This document shows, piece after piece, positions 55,097-62,556 of a DNA stretch of 64,000 nucleotides; the stretch's first letter is position 1, and each line of letters starts with the position of its first letter. Both the position numbers and the translations under genes were made by a program. The DNA is taken from NCBI GenBank assembly GCA_027314645.1, contig DAHVAL010000004.1:52737-116736 (forward strand), given 5' to 3'. This DNA is from Nitrospirota bacterium (GTDB lineage Bacteria; Nitrospirota; Leptospirillia; Leptospirillales; Leptospirillaceae). The notes under the pieces are model-generated. The model was not told the origin of the DNA. It did not search any database and saw only the letters and a program-made list of their open reading frames with translations.

Positions 55097-55983
55097 ATCT
55101 TACCTTCATCGGGATAGGACATATGGGATTTCCCATGGTTGACCGTCTCCTTGATGCGGGAACGAGCGTCACGATTTACAACCGAACCAAAGAAAAGGCC
55201 CTCCCTCTCCTCAATAAGGGCGCACATTGGGTCGCTTCCCCGAAAGAGGGAGCGTCCCGATGTGACATTCTCGCGACAATGGTGTCGAATGACCAAGCCC
55301 TTGAACAACTTCTGACGGAAGACGGGATTCTGGACGCCCTTCCCCAGGGAGCCATCCACCTCTCCTTCTCCACGCTCAGTGTAAATTTGGCGAAATCGTT
55401 ACTCTCCAGACACACGGCTCGGGGTCACGGGTTCGTTTCCTCGCCTGTATTCGGGCGGCCGGATGCAGTCTCGGAAGGGCGGCTTCGCCTCCTTTGCGCA
55501 GGAGAGAATGCGGTTGTTGAGAGAGTCATGCCCATCTTGAAGGCCCTTGGACCAGAAATTTTCCATGTGGGAGAGGAGCCTTTTGTTGCAAACCTCATTA
55601 AGATTTCAGGGAACTTCCTGATCGCTTCCACCCTAGAAATGCTTGGGGAGGCCTTCGCCCTTGTGCGCAAAGCGGGGGTCGATCCCTCACTCTTCCTTGA
55701 CATTGTCAACAGCTCCATTTTTCATTCTCCTCTCGTGGAAAACTATGGGAAAATCATGGCCGGGCGACATTTTGAAAAGGCGGGATTCACAATGGATCTC
55801 GGTCTCAAGGATATTTGCCTTGCGCTGGAAGCCGCAGCCGAACTCAGGGCTCCCCTGCCGTTTGGTGGGATCGTGAAGGACTCCCTCCTGTCAGGACTTT
55901 CCCATGGGAGAGAGGCGTTGGATTGGTCGGGAATTGTCCTTTCTCATTATGAACGGGCAGGACTGGATGGCGAACACGGTTAG
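55093..55983 (+). CDS. Beta-hydroxyacid dehydrogenase-family oxidoreductase
   Basis: 296 residues. An N-terminal Rossmann site FIGIGHMGFPMVDRLLDAG is followed by the substrate-binding segment SSPVFGRPDAVSEGRL and the catalytic Lys region LIKISGNFLIAS, as in the 3-hydroxyisobutyrate / tartronate-semialdehyde reductase and glyoxylate-reductase family. The exact substrate is not deducible. Coupled by ATGA to the prepilin peptidase. Confidence 0.86.
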   Translation: MNLTFIGIGHMGFPMVDRLLDAGTSVTIYNRTKEKALPLLNKGAHWVASPKEGASRCDILATMVSNDQALEQLLTEDGILDALPQGAIHLSFSTLSVNLAKSLLSRHTARGHGFVSSPVFGRPDAVSEGRLRLLCAGENAVVERVMPILKALGPEIFHVGEEPFVANLIKISGNFLIASTLEMLGEAFALVRKAGVDPSLFLDIVNSSIFHSPLVENYGKIMAGRHFEKAGFTMDLGLKDICLALEAAAELRAPLPFGGIVKDSLLSGLSHGREALDWSGIVLSHYERAGLDGEHG

Positions 55984-56037
55984 AGAACCCGCCAAACGGG
56001 ACCGGCAGCCCCCCCTAGGGGAACGTTATACAATGAT

Positions 56038-56090
56038 AGGGCCGGAATGAATGGGGTGTCCTCGACGCGTCGGCATGTCCCGGCCCTTTC
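56038..56090 (+). terminator. Rho-independent terminator after the dehydrogenase gene
   Basis: Perfect 8-bp stem AGGGCCGG (56038-56045) and CCGGCCCT (56080-56087), followed by TTCCCC; the loop contains a CGACGCGTCG palindrome. The T-run is short, so it may be weak. Confidence 0.58.
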
Positions 56091-56280
56091 CCCTGATCCT
56101 TTGACGGAATTTTGATCGGAGAGCCTCCAAGGAGTTCCGATTCTTCAACATCATCGCGCCGCCTCATGAGCCAAGTGATGGTTCACTCTTTCTCTCCTTC
56201 CCCACGGAAGCATTTTATTCCCCTCTAAAAATTTTCCTTCACGCCTTTTTGGGGAGGGACGCGCGCGATCGTCAATTTCA

Positions 56281-56308
56281 TTGACAAATCGATTTGAAGG
56301 GTTATGTT
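56281..56308 (+). promoter_or_regulatory. Candidate promoter of the cytochrome c gene
   Basis: TTGACA (56281-56286), a 16-base spacer and TATGTT (56303-56308). The leader to the ATG at 56473 would be about 160 bases, long enough for regulatory structure. Motif match only. Confidence 0.4.
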
Positions 56309-56472
56309 TGAAGTATTCCCGCGGATTTTTCTCTCAAAGACATCATTGAATATGAGAGAATGAGAGGTTTTATTAATTTTTTTCACATTTTTTCATGATG
56401 CGCGGGAATCATAAAGACCAATGACTTTTATTCGAGTCATAAACCCTTGGAACATTTAGGTAGGAGGAAAAC

Positions 56473-57060
56473 ATGCAGAGATGGCGCTGGATTCATGCGA
56501 GTATGGGTTTGGCAGGTCTGTTTCTTTTATCAACAACGGTCAATGCAGCTGAACTTGACATCTTAAAACCTCGCGTTCCTGCCGATCAGATCGCAGCGGC
56601 CAAAGCCATGAAACCACCCTTTTCGGTTTCTGCCGCAATAATCGCCAAAGGGAAAGACGTATTTAACGGTGCAGGGACATGTTATACCTGCCATGGTGCG
56701 GGAGGTAAGGGGGATGGGCCGGGAGCAGCAGGAATGGATCCGGGTCCACGCAATTTTACGAATCACAAATTTGACCAGGTACGAACCGCCGGCGAGATGG
56801 TATGGGTCGTGACCAACGGATCTCCTCTTCAACCGGCCATGGTCGGTTTTGTGACGGCGGGGCAAATTACGGATAAGCAGGCATGGGAAGCCGTCATGTA
56901 TGAACGAAGCCTCGGATGCGGCGGGGACATGGATTGCGTGAACGGGACCGCGGATTGGATCGGGAAGCAGCCCGTTCATGAAGAGTCTTCCATGATCAAT
57001 ACTCTCTCCACAAAGCCATTGGCTGAAAATTCCTCCTCTCCTAACCTCTCCTTGCATTAA
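56473..57060 (+). CDS. Monoheme cytochrome c (periplasmic)
   Basis: 195 residues with a signal sequence (MGLAGLFLLSTTVNAA) and one heme-binding CYTCH (70-74) within a class I-like domain: FNGAGTCYTCHGAGGKGDGPG and QPAMVGFVTAGQITDKQAWEAV. An axial Met candidate is in QPAMVGF. A second pair of Cys lies in LGCGGDMDC and could form a disulphide. It could carry electrons in iron oxidation, but this is not shown by sequence. A terminator follows. Confidence 0.87.
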   Translation: MQRWRWIHASMGLAGLFLLSTTVNAAELDILKPRVPADQIAAAKAMKPPFSVSAAIIAKGKDVFNGAGTCYTCHGAGGKGDGPGAAGMDPGPRNFTNHKFDQVRTAGEMVWVVTNGSPLQPAMVGFVTAGQITDKQAWEAVMYERSLGCGGDMDCVNGTADWIGKQPVHEESSMINTLSTKPLAENSSSPNLSLH

Positions 57061-57080
57061 GGGGTCTCCATTTTCGCAGG

Positions 57081-57121
57081 GGCGAACAGTTCCCGGTGAG
57101 CTGTCCGCCTCTTAATTTTTG
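57081..57121 (+). terminator. Terminator after the cytochrome c gene
   Basis: GGCG-ACAG (57081-57089) and CTGT-CGCC (57101-57109) form an 8-bp stem with one internal mismatch, followed by TCTTAATTTTTG. Confidence 0.7.
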
Positions 57122-57263
57122 TCCCCTGCCTTTCAGGTGTCCCCTTTCACTGTCTCTCCCCGTTTCAGGCTTCAATTGGATCAAGAGGACCTAGCTGTGT
57201 TATTCTGATGCGGCGGACAGCCTGAAATTTCGGACGAATCATTGAAGGTTAAGGTGGCTCTGG

Positions 57264-57797
57264 ATGGCGCGTTTCTTCAGGCGAATCCTATTTCCTTCCG
57301 ATCTTACTCCCCTTTCTCCCGAACTGATCCGCCAGATTCAGGAGATCGCCGGAAACGATTTGGACGAACTTCATATGGCCTTTGTCCTGGAGGCTTTTCA
57401 TGAAATCCCTACGGATTTTCCCTTGCCTGGTGTCTCACTAGAGCCGGTCTCACAAGAAGCGATGGTACGGCTTACCCGCATCGCCCGCTCCCTTCGTCTG
57501 GCTTCTGGCCGACTTTCCGCCGGTGTCTACACGGGAAGAGCGGACCAAACGCTGGCGTCATTGGCCCTTTCCGGAGACTTTGATCTCATTCTCCTCGTGT
57601 CTCATGGAAGAAACCTTCTCGGGAGGCTTATGGTAGGATCTGTCTCCACCTCTGTCATGCACATTTCTCCGATTCCTGTCCTGATCATCAAGGAGCCCGC
57701 GACCCGCGAAGGATTGACCAAATCGTTGCCCCCCCCCCATTTAGGAAAAAATTCTCTCGTCCCCTTGGCGATCAACACAGATATTCGGCAAAACTGA
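57264..57797 (+). CDS. Universal stress protein-like protein
   Basis: 177 residues. The C-terminal Usp signature VSHGRNLLGRLMVGSVSTSVMHISPIPVLIIK, with the ATP-loop pattern Gly-x2-Gly-x4-Gly-Ser, is clear; the N-terminal FRRILFPSDLTPLSPELI also fits Usp. The C-terminal 30 residues are unusual and Pro-rich. The stop overlaps the phoH start by one base. The role is probably stress tolerance; the target is unknown. Confidence 0.82.
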   Translation: MARFFRRILFPSDLTPLSPELIRQIQEIAGNDLDELHMAFVLEAFHEIPTDFPLPGVSLEPVSQEAMVRLTRIARSLRLASGRLSAGVYTGRADQTLASLALSGDFDLILLVSHGRNLLGRLMVGSVSTSVMHISPIPVLIIKEPATREGLTKSLPPPHLGKNSLVPLAINTDIRQN

Positions 57798-58822
57798 TGG
57801 CAATCCGACAGAATCTCGACCTTCCTCCCAACCTCGACACCGCTGGATTCCTGGGAGAAATGAACCGCCACATTCATCTCTTTGAAGAGGCCTTCCGCCT
57901 CCGGATCTCCGTCAATGGTCCGGTGTTGACAATGGTTGGAGAAGAGGAGGATGTCGTTCAGGGATCACGCGTCATCAATGAATTAACCTCTCTCATGGCT
58001 GCAGGGTTCACGATTCGTGAGGAGGAGATCCGGCAGGCTATATCGGTGTCCCGGAGTTCTCCCCAACTTTCTCTCAAGGACCTTCTTTCCGAATACGTCC
58101 CGATCAACAGCAAAAAGAGGGTCATTTTCCCCAAATCCCTCCATCAACTCCAATACATTCAGGCAATGAAAAAAAAGGATATCGTCTTCGGCATCGGGCC
58201 GGCAGGGACGGGAAAAACCTATCTGGCCGTCGCATTGGCAGTCCACCATCTCCTGAAAGGATCATTTCGAAGAATCATTCTGGTCCGTCCCGCCGTCGAA
58301 GCAGGGGAAAAGCTTGGTTTCCTTCCAGGGGATATCGCGGAAAAGATCAACCCCTACCTTCGGCCGTTGTATGACGCGCTCTTCGACATGATCGATGTCG
58401 AAAAAGTGAATAAGATGATGGATCGAAGAGAGATTGAAATTGCCCCCTTGGCATTCATGAGGGGACGGACGCTCAACGATTCGTTTGTGATCCTCGACGA
58501 GGCCCAAAACGCCACCGTGGAGCAGATGAAGATGTTTCTCACCCGCATCGGATTTAATTCCAAGGCGGTCATTACCGGGGACACCACCCAGATCGACCTT
58601 CCCCAGGACAGATACAGCGGCCTGCTCGAAGCCCAGGAAGTGTTAAAAGGTATCGACGGGATCTCTTTCACTTTTTTTTCGGATGTCGATGTCGTCAGAC
58701 ATCGTCTTGTCCAGGAAATCATCAAGGCGTACGAACGATATGAGTCTCCCCGTAAAACCCTCGAATCCGCTCAGGAAAAATTCTCGAAAAAACCGTCAAA
58801 ACCGCCGCGGATCGGAAAATAA
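57797..58822 (+). CDS. phoH: PhoH-family ATPase
   Basis: 341 residues. Walker A GPAGTGKT (134-141), then LVRPAVEAGEKLGFLPGD, AFMRGRTLNDSFVILDEAQNAT (Walker B) and ITGDTTQIDLP, as in PhoH proteins, a superfamily 1 helicase-like family associated with RNA metabolism. The neighbour ybeY downstream is a conserved partner. An N-terminal domain of about 100 residues precedes the ATPase. Confidence 0.95.
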   Translation: MAIRQNLDLPPNLDTAGFLGEMNRHIHLFEEAFRLRISVNGPVLTMVGEEEDVVQGSRVINELTSLMAAGFTIREEEIRQAISVSRSSPQLSLKDLLSEYVPINSKKRVIFPKSLHQLQYIQAMKKKDIVFGIGPAGTGKTYLAVALAVHHLLKGSFRRIILVRPAVEAGEKLGFLPGDIAEKINPYLRPLYDALFDMIDVEKVNKMMDRREIEIAPLAFMRGRTLNDSFVILDEAQNATVEQMKMFLTRIGFNSKAVITGDTTQIDLPQDRYSGLLEAQEVLKGIDGISFTFFSDVDVVRHRLVQEIIKAYERYESPRKTLESAQEKFSKKPSKPPRIGK

Positions 58823-58829
58823 CTCCTCA

Positions 58830-59321
58830 ATGGACGTCGTTATTATCCCGTTACAGAGGAAAATCCCATGCGACATGGAACGGCTTAAACGGCACGCTGT
58901 CTGGGCTCTGAGATCCGCAGGAAAACCGTCCGCCTCCGTCTCGCTTGTTCTCGTGAACGATCGGAGGATGAGATCCCTCAACACCCTTTATCGGGGGAAA
59001 AGAAAAACCACGGATGTCCTCTCCTTTGAAGCGGGGGACACGGTCCCGGGCCGTTCCCCAAATTTTCTGGGAGATGTTGTCATCTCCCTTCCCCAGGCCC
59101 TTCGACAATCTCAAGACCTGAACATTCCGTTCGAGGATGAACTGACGAACCTGGCGATCCATGGACTGTGTCATCTCTTGGGATATGATCATGAAAAAGA
59201 CGAAGGATCGGCCTTGGAGATGAAGCTCCTCGAGGAAAAGATGGCAAAGGCGATCCGTAAAAAGGAGGGGAACTCCCATTCCCATGATAAGATAACAGGA
59301 AAAATCACACTGAACGCTTGA
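58830..59321 (+). CDS. ybeY: Endoribonuclease YbeY
   Basis: Zinc-dependent endonuclease needed for 16S rRNA 3' processing and quality control. The zinc motif HGLCHLLGYDH is present together with KTTDVLSFEAGD and LGDVVISLPQALRQS. The start is uncertain between 58830 and 58872; there is no strong ribosome site at either. phoH-ybeY is a conserved pair. Confidence 0.93.
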   Translation: MDVVIIPLQRKIPCDMERLKRHAVWALRSAGKPSASVSLVLVNDRRMRSLNTLYRGKRKTTDVLSFEAGDTVPGRSPNFLGDVVISLPQALRQSQDLNIPFEDELTNLAIHGLCHLLGYDHEKDEGSALEMKLLEEKMAKAIRKKEGNSHSHDKITGKITLNA

Positions 59322-59340
59322 AACGGGGGAACCATTTCTG

Positions 59341-60252
59341 ATGGGGTTATTTGAAAAAATCAAGGAGGGGTTGCTCAAAACACGGGTGAAAATCGCATCG
59401 TCCGTGGATGCCCTTTTTAGGAAAAAGGATCCGGCCTTCTATCACGATCTCGAAGAGGTCCTGATCTCTGCGGATATCGGGCCGGTTGTCGCACAGCAGC
59501 TCGTCCTGGATCTCCAGGAATGGGAAAAAAATCATCCTGAGGCAACCGCAGAGGACAGTCTCTCCCATCTTGAGGCAAGGATGGCCCAAGAGTTTCCCAG
59601 CTCCCAACCCATTTGGGAAAAAGAATCCCCGCATGGCCCGCAGGTTCTCCTGTTGGTGGGAGTCAACGGGGTGGGAAAAACGACAACGACAGGCAAGCTT
59701 GCCGCCTACTTCAAAAGCCAAGGAAGAACGGTGATTCTTGGGGCCGCCGATACGTTCAGGGCCGCCGCGATCGATCAACTCAGAAGGTGGGGAGAACAAC
59801 TCGAGATTCCGGTGGTCCATCAAAAACCGGGAGCCGACCCTGCATCCGTTGCGTTTGACACGGTTCGGGCGGCGAGAGCAAGAAAATTGGACATGGCCCT
59901 CATCGATACCGCGGGCCGCCTTCAAAATAAGCACAACCTCATGGCCGAGCTTCAGAAAATCGGCTCGGTCATCCGCAAGGAGGACCCTGAAACTCCCGTC
60001 GAGATTCTTTTGGTCCTGGACGCGACAATTGGTCAAAATGCCCATTCCCAACTGGAAGAATTTCGAAAGATCACCCCTCTCAGCGGACTCGTGCTGACCA
60101 AACTCGATGGAACTTCCAAGGGGGGGGTAGCGGTCGCCCTGGCCCAGAAGTATCGTCTCCCCGTGCGGTTTATCGGCGTTGGGGAAAAAGCCACCGACCT
60201 TCTCCCATTCGATCCCGGCTTGTTTGCTCGATCCATTTTAAGGGAGGACTAA
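59341..60252 (+). CDS. ftsY: Signal recognition particle receptor FtsY
   Basis: 303-residue SRP receptor GTPase, partner of Ffh at 8389. The N domain (1-95) is short and lacks the long acidic region found in E. coli, so membrane binding relies on an amphipathic helix. P-loop GVNGVGKTTTTGK (107-119), DTAGRLQNK and TKLDGTSKGG are present, with GVGEKATDLLPF at the end. Confidence 0.97.
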   Translation: MGLFEKIKEGLLKTRVKIASSVDALFRKKDPAFYHDLEEVLISADIGPVVAQQLVLDLQEWEKNHPEATAEDSLSHLEARMAQEFPSSQPIWEKESPHGPQVLLLVGVNGVGKTTTTGKLAAYFKSQGRTVILGAADTFRAAAIDQLRRWGEQLEIPVVHQKPGADPASVAFDTVRAARARKLDMALIDTAGRLQNKHNLMAELQKIGSVIRKEDPETPVEILLVLDATIGQNAHSQLEEFRKITPLSGLVLTKLDGTSKGGVAVALAQKYRLPVRFIGVGEKATDLLPFDPGLFARSILRED

Positions 60253-60264
60253 AATCCCGCCTGA

Positions 60265-60525
60265 TTAATCGACCTCCCGAAAAACGAACCGATAGACGAT
60301 CCACACAAGAAGCCCGGCAAAAATGGACACCCCTCCCGCCAATACACCTTTGGGCCCACTGGCCATCATGAAAAAGAAAAAGACAGCGACCGCCAACCCC
60401 CCGATGAAATACCGAAAGAGCCCGAACCATTCCTTTCGGTTCATCGGCTCTTCGGTGGGTTTTTCATCAGAATCTGCGGGATCCAAGGAATCGAGTTTTT
60501 TTTCCTCTTCCATTGCACTCTCCAT
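60265..60525 (-). CDS. Small membrane protein with acidic N-terminus
   Basis: 86 residues. Residues 1-30 are acidic (EEEKKLDSLDPADSDEKPTEEP), followed by two membrane helices (YFIGGLAVAVFFFFMM and VLAGGVSIFAGLLVWIVYRF). No signal peptide is needed for this topology. It is convergent with ftsY. No family recognised. Confidence 0.6.
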   Translation of the reverse strand: MESAMEEEKKLDSLDPADSDEKPTEEPMNRKEWFGLFRYFIGGLAVAVFFFFMMASGPKGVLAGGVSIFAGLLVWIVYRFVFREVD

Positions 60526-60684
60526 TTACTCAAACTCCAATCACAGGAGTGTCGCTCCATGGTAAACTGATCTCAAGAAGAAAGTTCCGCGACACCACCT
60601 TGGTTCTCTTTCCTCTTTCCCATTATAAGGGACACCTCTTTTCTCAACAATAAGATCGAGGTATTCCGACCAAAGCGGGTTATT

Positions 60685-62556
60685 ATGGATGGACCGATGG
60701 AAAAAGCATCCCCCTATCCTCCTCATTTGGCAGAAAAACTAACACTGCTCCCAGACGCTCCTGGTGTGTACTTGATGAAGGAAAGCTCCGGAAGCGTCCT
60801 CTACGTTGGCAAATCGAAAAGCTTGAAGGACCGGGTGCGGTCCTATTTTCAAAAAGCCCGGCCCGCGTCTCCCAGAATTCGAAAGATGACAGATCGGGTC
60901 AGCACCATTGAGACCCTGGTCACACGCACCGAACTCGATGCCCTCATTCTTGAAAATACCCTCATCAAGAAATATCGTCCCAGCTTCAATGTCTTGTTTC
61001 GGGATGACAAGACCTATCCCTACCTGCGTTTGTCCTGGTCTGAAAAGTTTCCCCGGCTAAGCGTCACGCGAAGGGTCTTGCCTGGAGGCGATCTCTATTT
61101 CGGTCCGTTCGCAAATCCTGGCGCCCTGCGGGAGACCATAAAATCCATTTCCAGGTTGTTTCCATTGGCCTCTTGCACCCTCGACCTTGAAAAAACGATC
61201 GAACGGCCTTGTATCGAATACCAGATCCACCGGTGCCTCGGTCCGTGTGCAGGTCTCGTTCACCCGGAGGACTATCGGAAGATGGCTGAAGGCGTTCGTC
61301 TGTTTCTGGAAGGGAAGAACAAAGACCTGGAAGTTCATTTTCATGCCGAAATGCAGCGATATGCCCAGGCGCTCGAATTTGAAAAGGCCGCGATGGTTCG
61401 CCAAAGATTGGCAAGCATCAAAACGGTTCTCGAACGTCAAACAGTCGAATTTTCCCTTCGCCATTCCATTGATGCCATCGCCTTGGTCCAGGAGCACTCC
61501 AATGTTCAGATTCAACTTCTGGCAATCCGGAATGGCGCCGTTTCCGGACGAAGGGCGGTTCATCTCAAGAATCCTGAGGATGATACGCCAGAAGACCTTC
61601 TCGTGGCCTTTCTCGAACAGCATTATTCCCAAGAAAACATTTTGCTGCCGGACGAAATCCTCCTCTCCCATTCCCTTACCCCTTCCACGCTCATATCTCT
61701 CGGATGGATAACCGAAAAGAAGGGTGAACGCGTAATTCTTCAGTTTCCCAAACGAGGAGAAAGGAAGTTCGTGCTGGATCTCGCTCTGAACAATGCGCGG
61801 GAGGCGCTTCGGGAACGGGTGAAAAGTCAGGAAGACCGTCTCCGCACCCTCGAAGAGGTGCAAGAGCTCCTTTCCTTGCCCGTCTTGCCCCGATCGATCG
61901 GATGCGTCGACATTTCCAATACCGGCGACGCCTATCCAGTCGCCTCCTATGTCGTCTTCGTCGAAGGGATGCCCGACAAACAACGGTACCGGCGCTTCAG
62001 AATTCACTACAGCAAAGGACAGGACGACTTCAAAATGCTTGCCGAAGTCATGCGTCGGCATTTCGACGACCAGCCCCTGCCGGACCTTCTTCTCATTGAC
62101 GGAGGGGCCCCCCAACTGCGCGCTGTCATGAGCGCCTTCAAAGAAATGGGGATTTCACCTCGCCCGTCCCAAGTGATGGGGCTCGCCAAGGAACGCTCGA
62201 GAACGGGTCACCTTGAACGGATTGTGGGGGGAGACACCCCCGAGCCGCTCATCCTTCCCCCGCACCGGGCGTCGACTCACTTGCTCCTCCGCGTTCGGGA
62301 CGAAGCGCATCGATTTGCCAACACATACCATCGAAAGGTCCGCGAGGAGGCCTTCACCCGTTCGAGGCTCCTCGAGATTCCTGGAATCGGCCCGTCCCGC
62401 GAAAAACAGCTGATTCAGTCATTTGAATCTGTGGAACGCTTGAAGGCGGCTTCCGTTGAAGATATCTCCCGACAATGCTCGCTTCCCAAAGGGTTGGCGG
62501 AAAAAATCCTTGCCGCATTAAAAGAAGAACCGAAGGAAGAGACGGGGATCGACTGA
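60685..62556 (+). CDS. uvrC: Excinuclease ABC subunit C
   Basis: 623-residue nuclease of nucleotide excision repair. N-terminal GIY-YIG domain (LPDAPGVYLMKESSGSVLYVGKSKSLKDRVRSYF), a UVR segment (EMQRYAQALEFEKAAMVRQRLASI), the RNase H-like 5'-incision domain (IGCVDISNTGDAYPVASYVVF), and a C-terminal helix-hairpin-helix pair (LLEIPGIGPSREKQLIQSFESVERLKAASVEDI). The ATGs at 60685 and 60697 are both possible starts. The stop overlaps the next start (TGATG). Confidence 0.97.
   Translation: MDGPMEKASPYPPHLAEKLTLLPDAPGVYLMKESSGSVLYVGKSKSLKDRVRSYFQKARPASPRIRKMTDRVSTIETLVTRTELDALILENTLIKKYRPSFNVLFRDDKTYPYLRLSWSEKFPRLSVTRRVLPGGDLYFGPFANPGALRETIKSISRLFPLASCTLDLEKTIERPCIEYQIHRCLGPCAGLVHPEDYRKMAEGVRLFLEGKNKDLEVHFHAEMQRYAQALEFEKAAMVRQRLASIKTVLERQTVEFSLRHSIDAIALVQEHSNVQIQLLAIRNGAVSGRRAVHLKNPEDDTPEDLLVAFLEQHYSQENILLPDEILLSHSLTPSTLISLGWITEKKGERVILQFPKRGERKFVLDLALNNAREALRERVKSQEDRLRTLEEVQELLSLPVLPRSIGCVDISNTGDAYPVASYVVFVEGMPDKQRYRRFRIHYSKGQDDFKMLAEVMRRHFDDQPLPDLLLIDGGAPQLRAVMSAFKEMGISPRPSQVMGLAKERSRTGHLERIVGGDTPEPLILPPHRASTHLLLRVRDEAHRFANTYHRKVREEAFTRSRLLEIPGIGPSREKQLIQSFESVERLKAASVEDISRQCSLPKGLAEKILAALKEEPKEETGID

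Larger units (their letters stand above)
55984..56472. other. 489-base intergenic region with terminator and promoter candidate
   Basis: No gene seen. It starts with the terminator at 56038-56090 and later holds a TTGACA-N16-TATGTT promoter candidate (56281-56308). The stretch from about 56290 to 56470 is AT-rich and acts as the upstream region of the cytochrome c gene. A small RNA cannot be excluded. Confidence 0.55.

Noticed and set aside
56038-56090. Possible small RNA gene ending in a GC-rich hairpin
   Set aside because: No promoter found shortly upstream; simplest reading is a terminator for the dehydrogenase gene.
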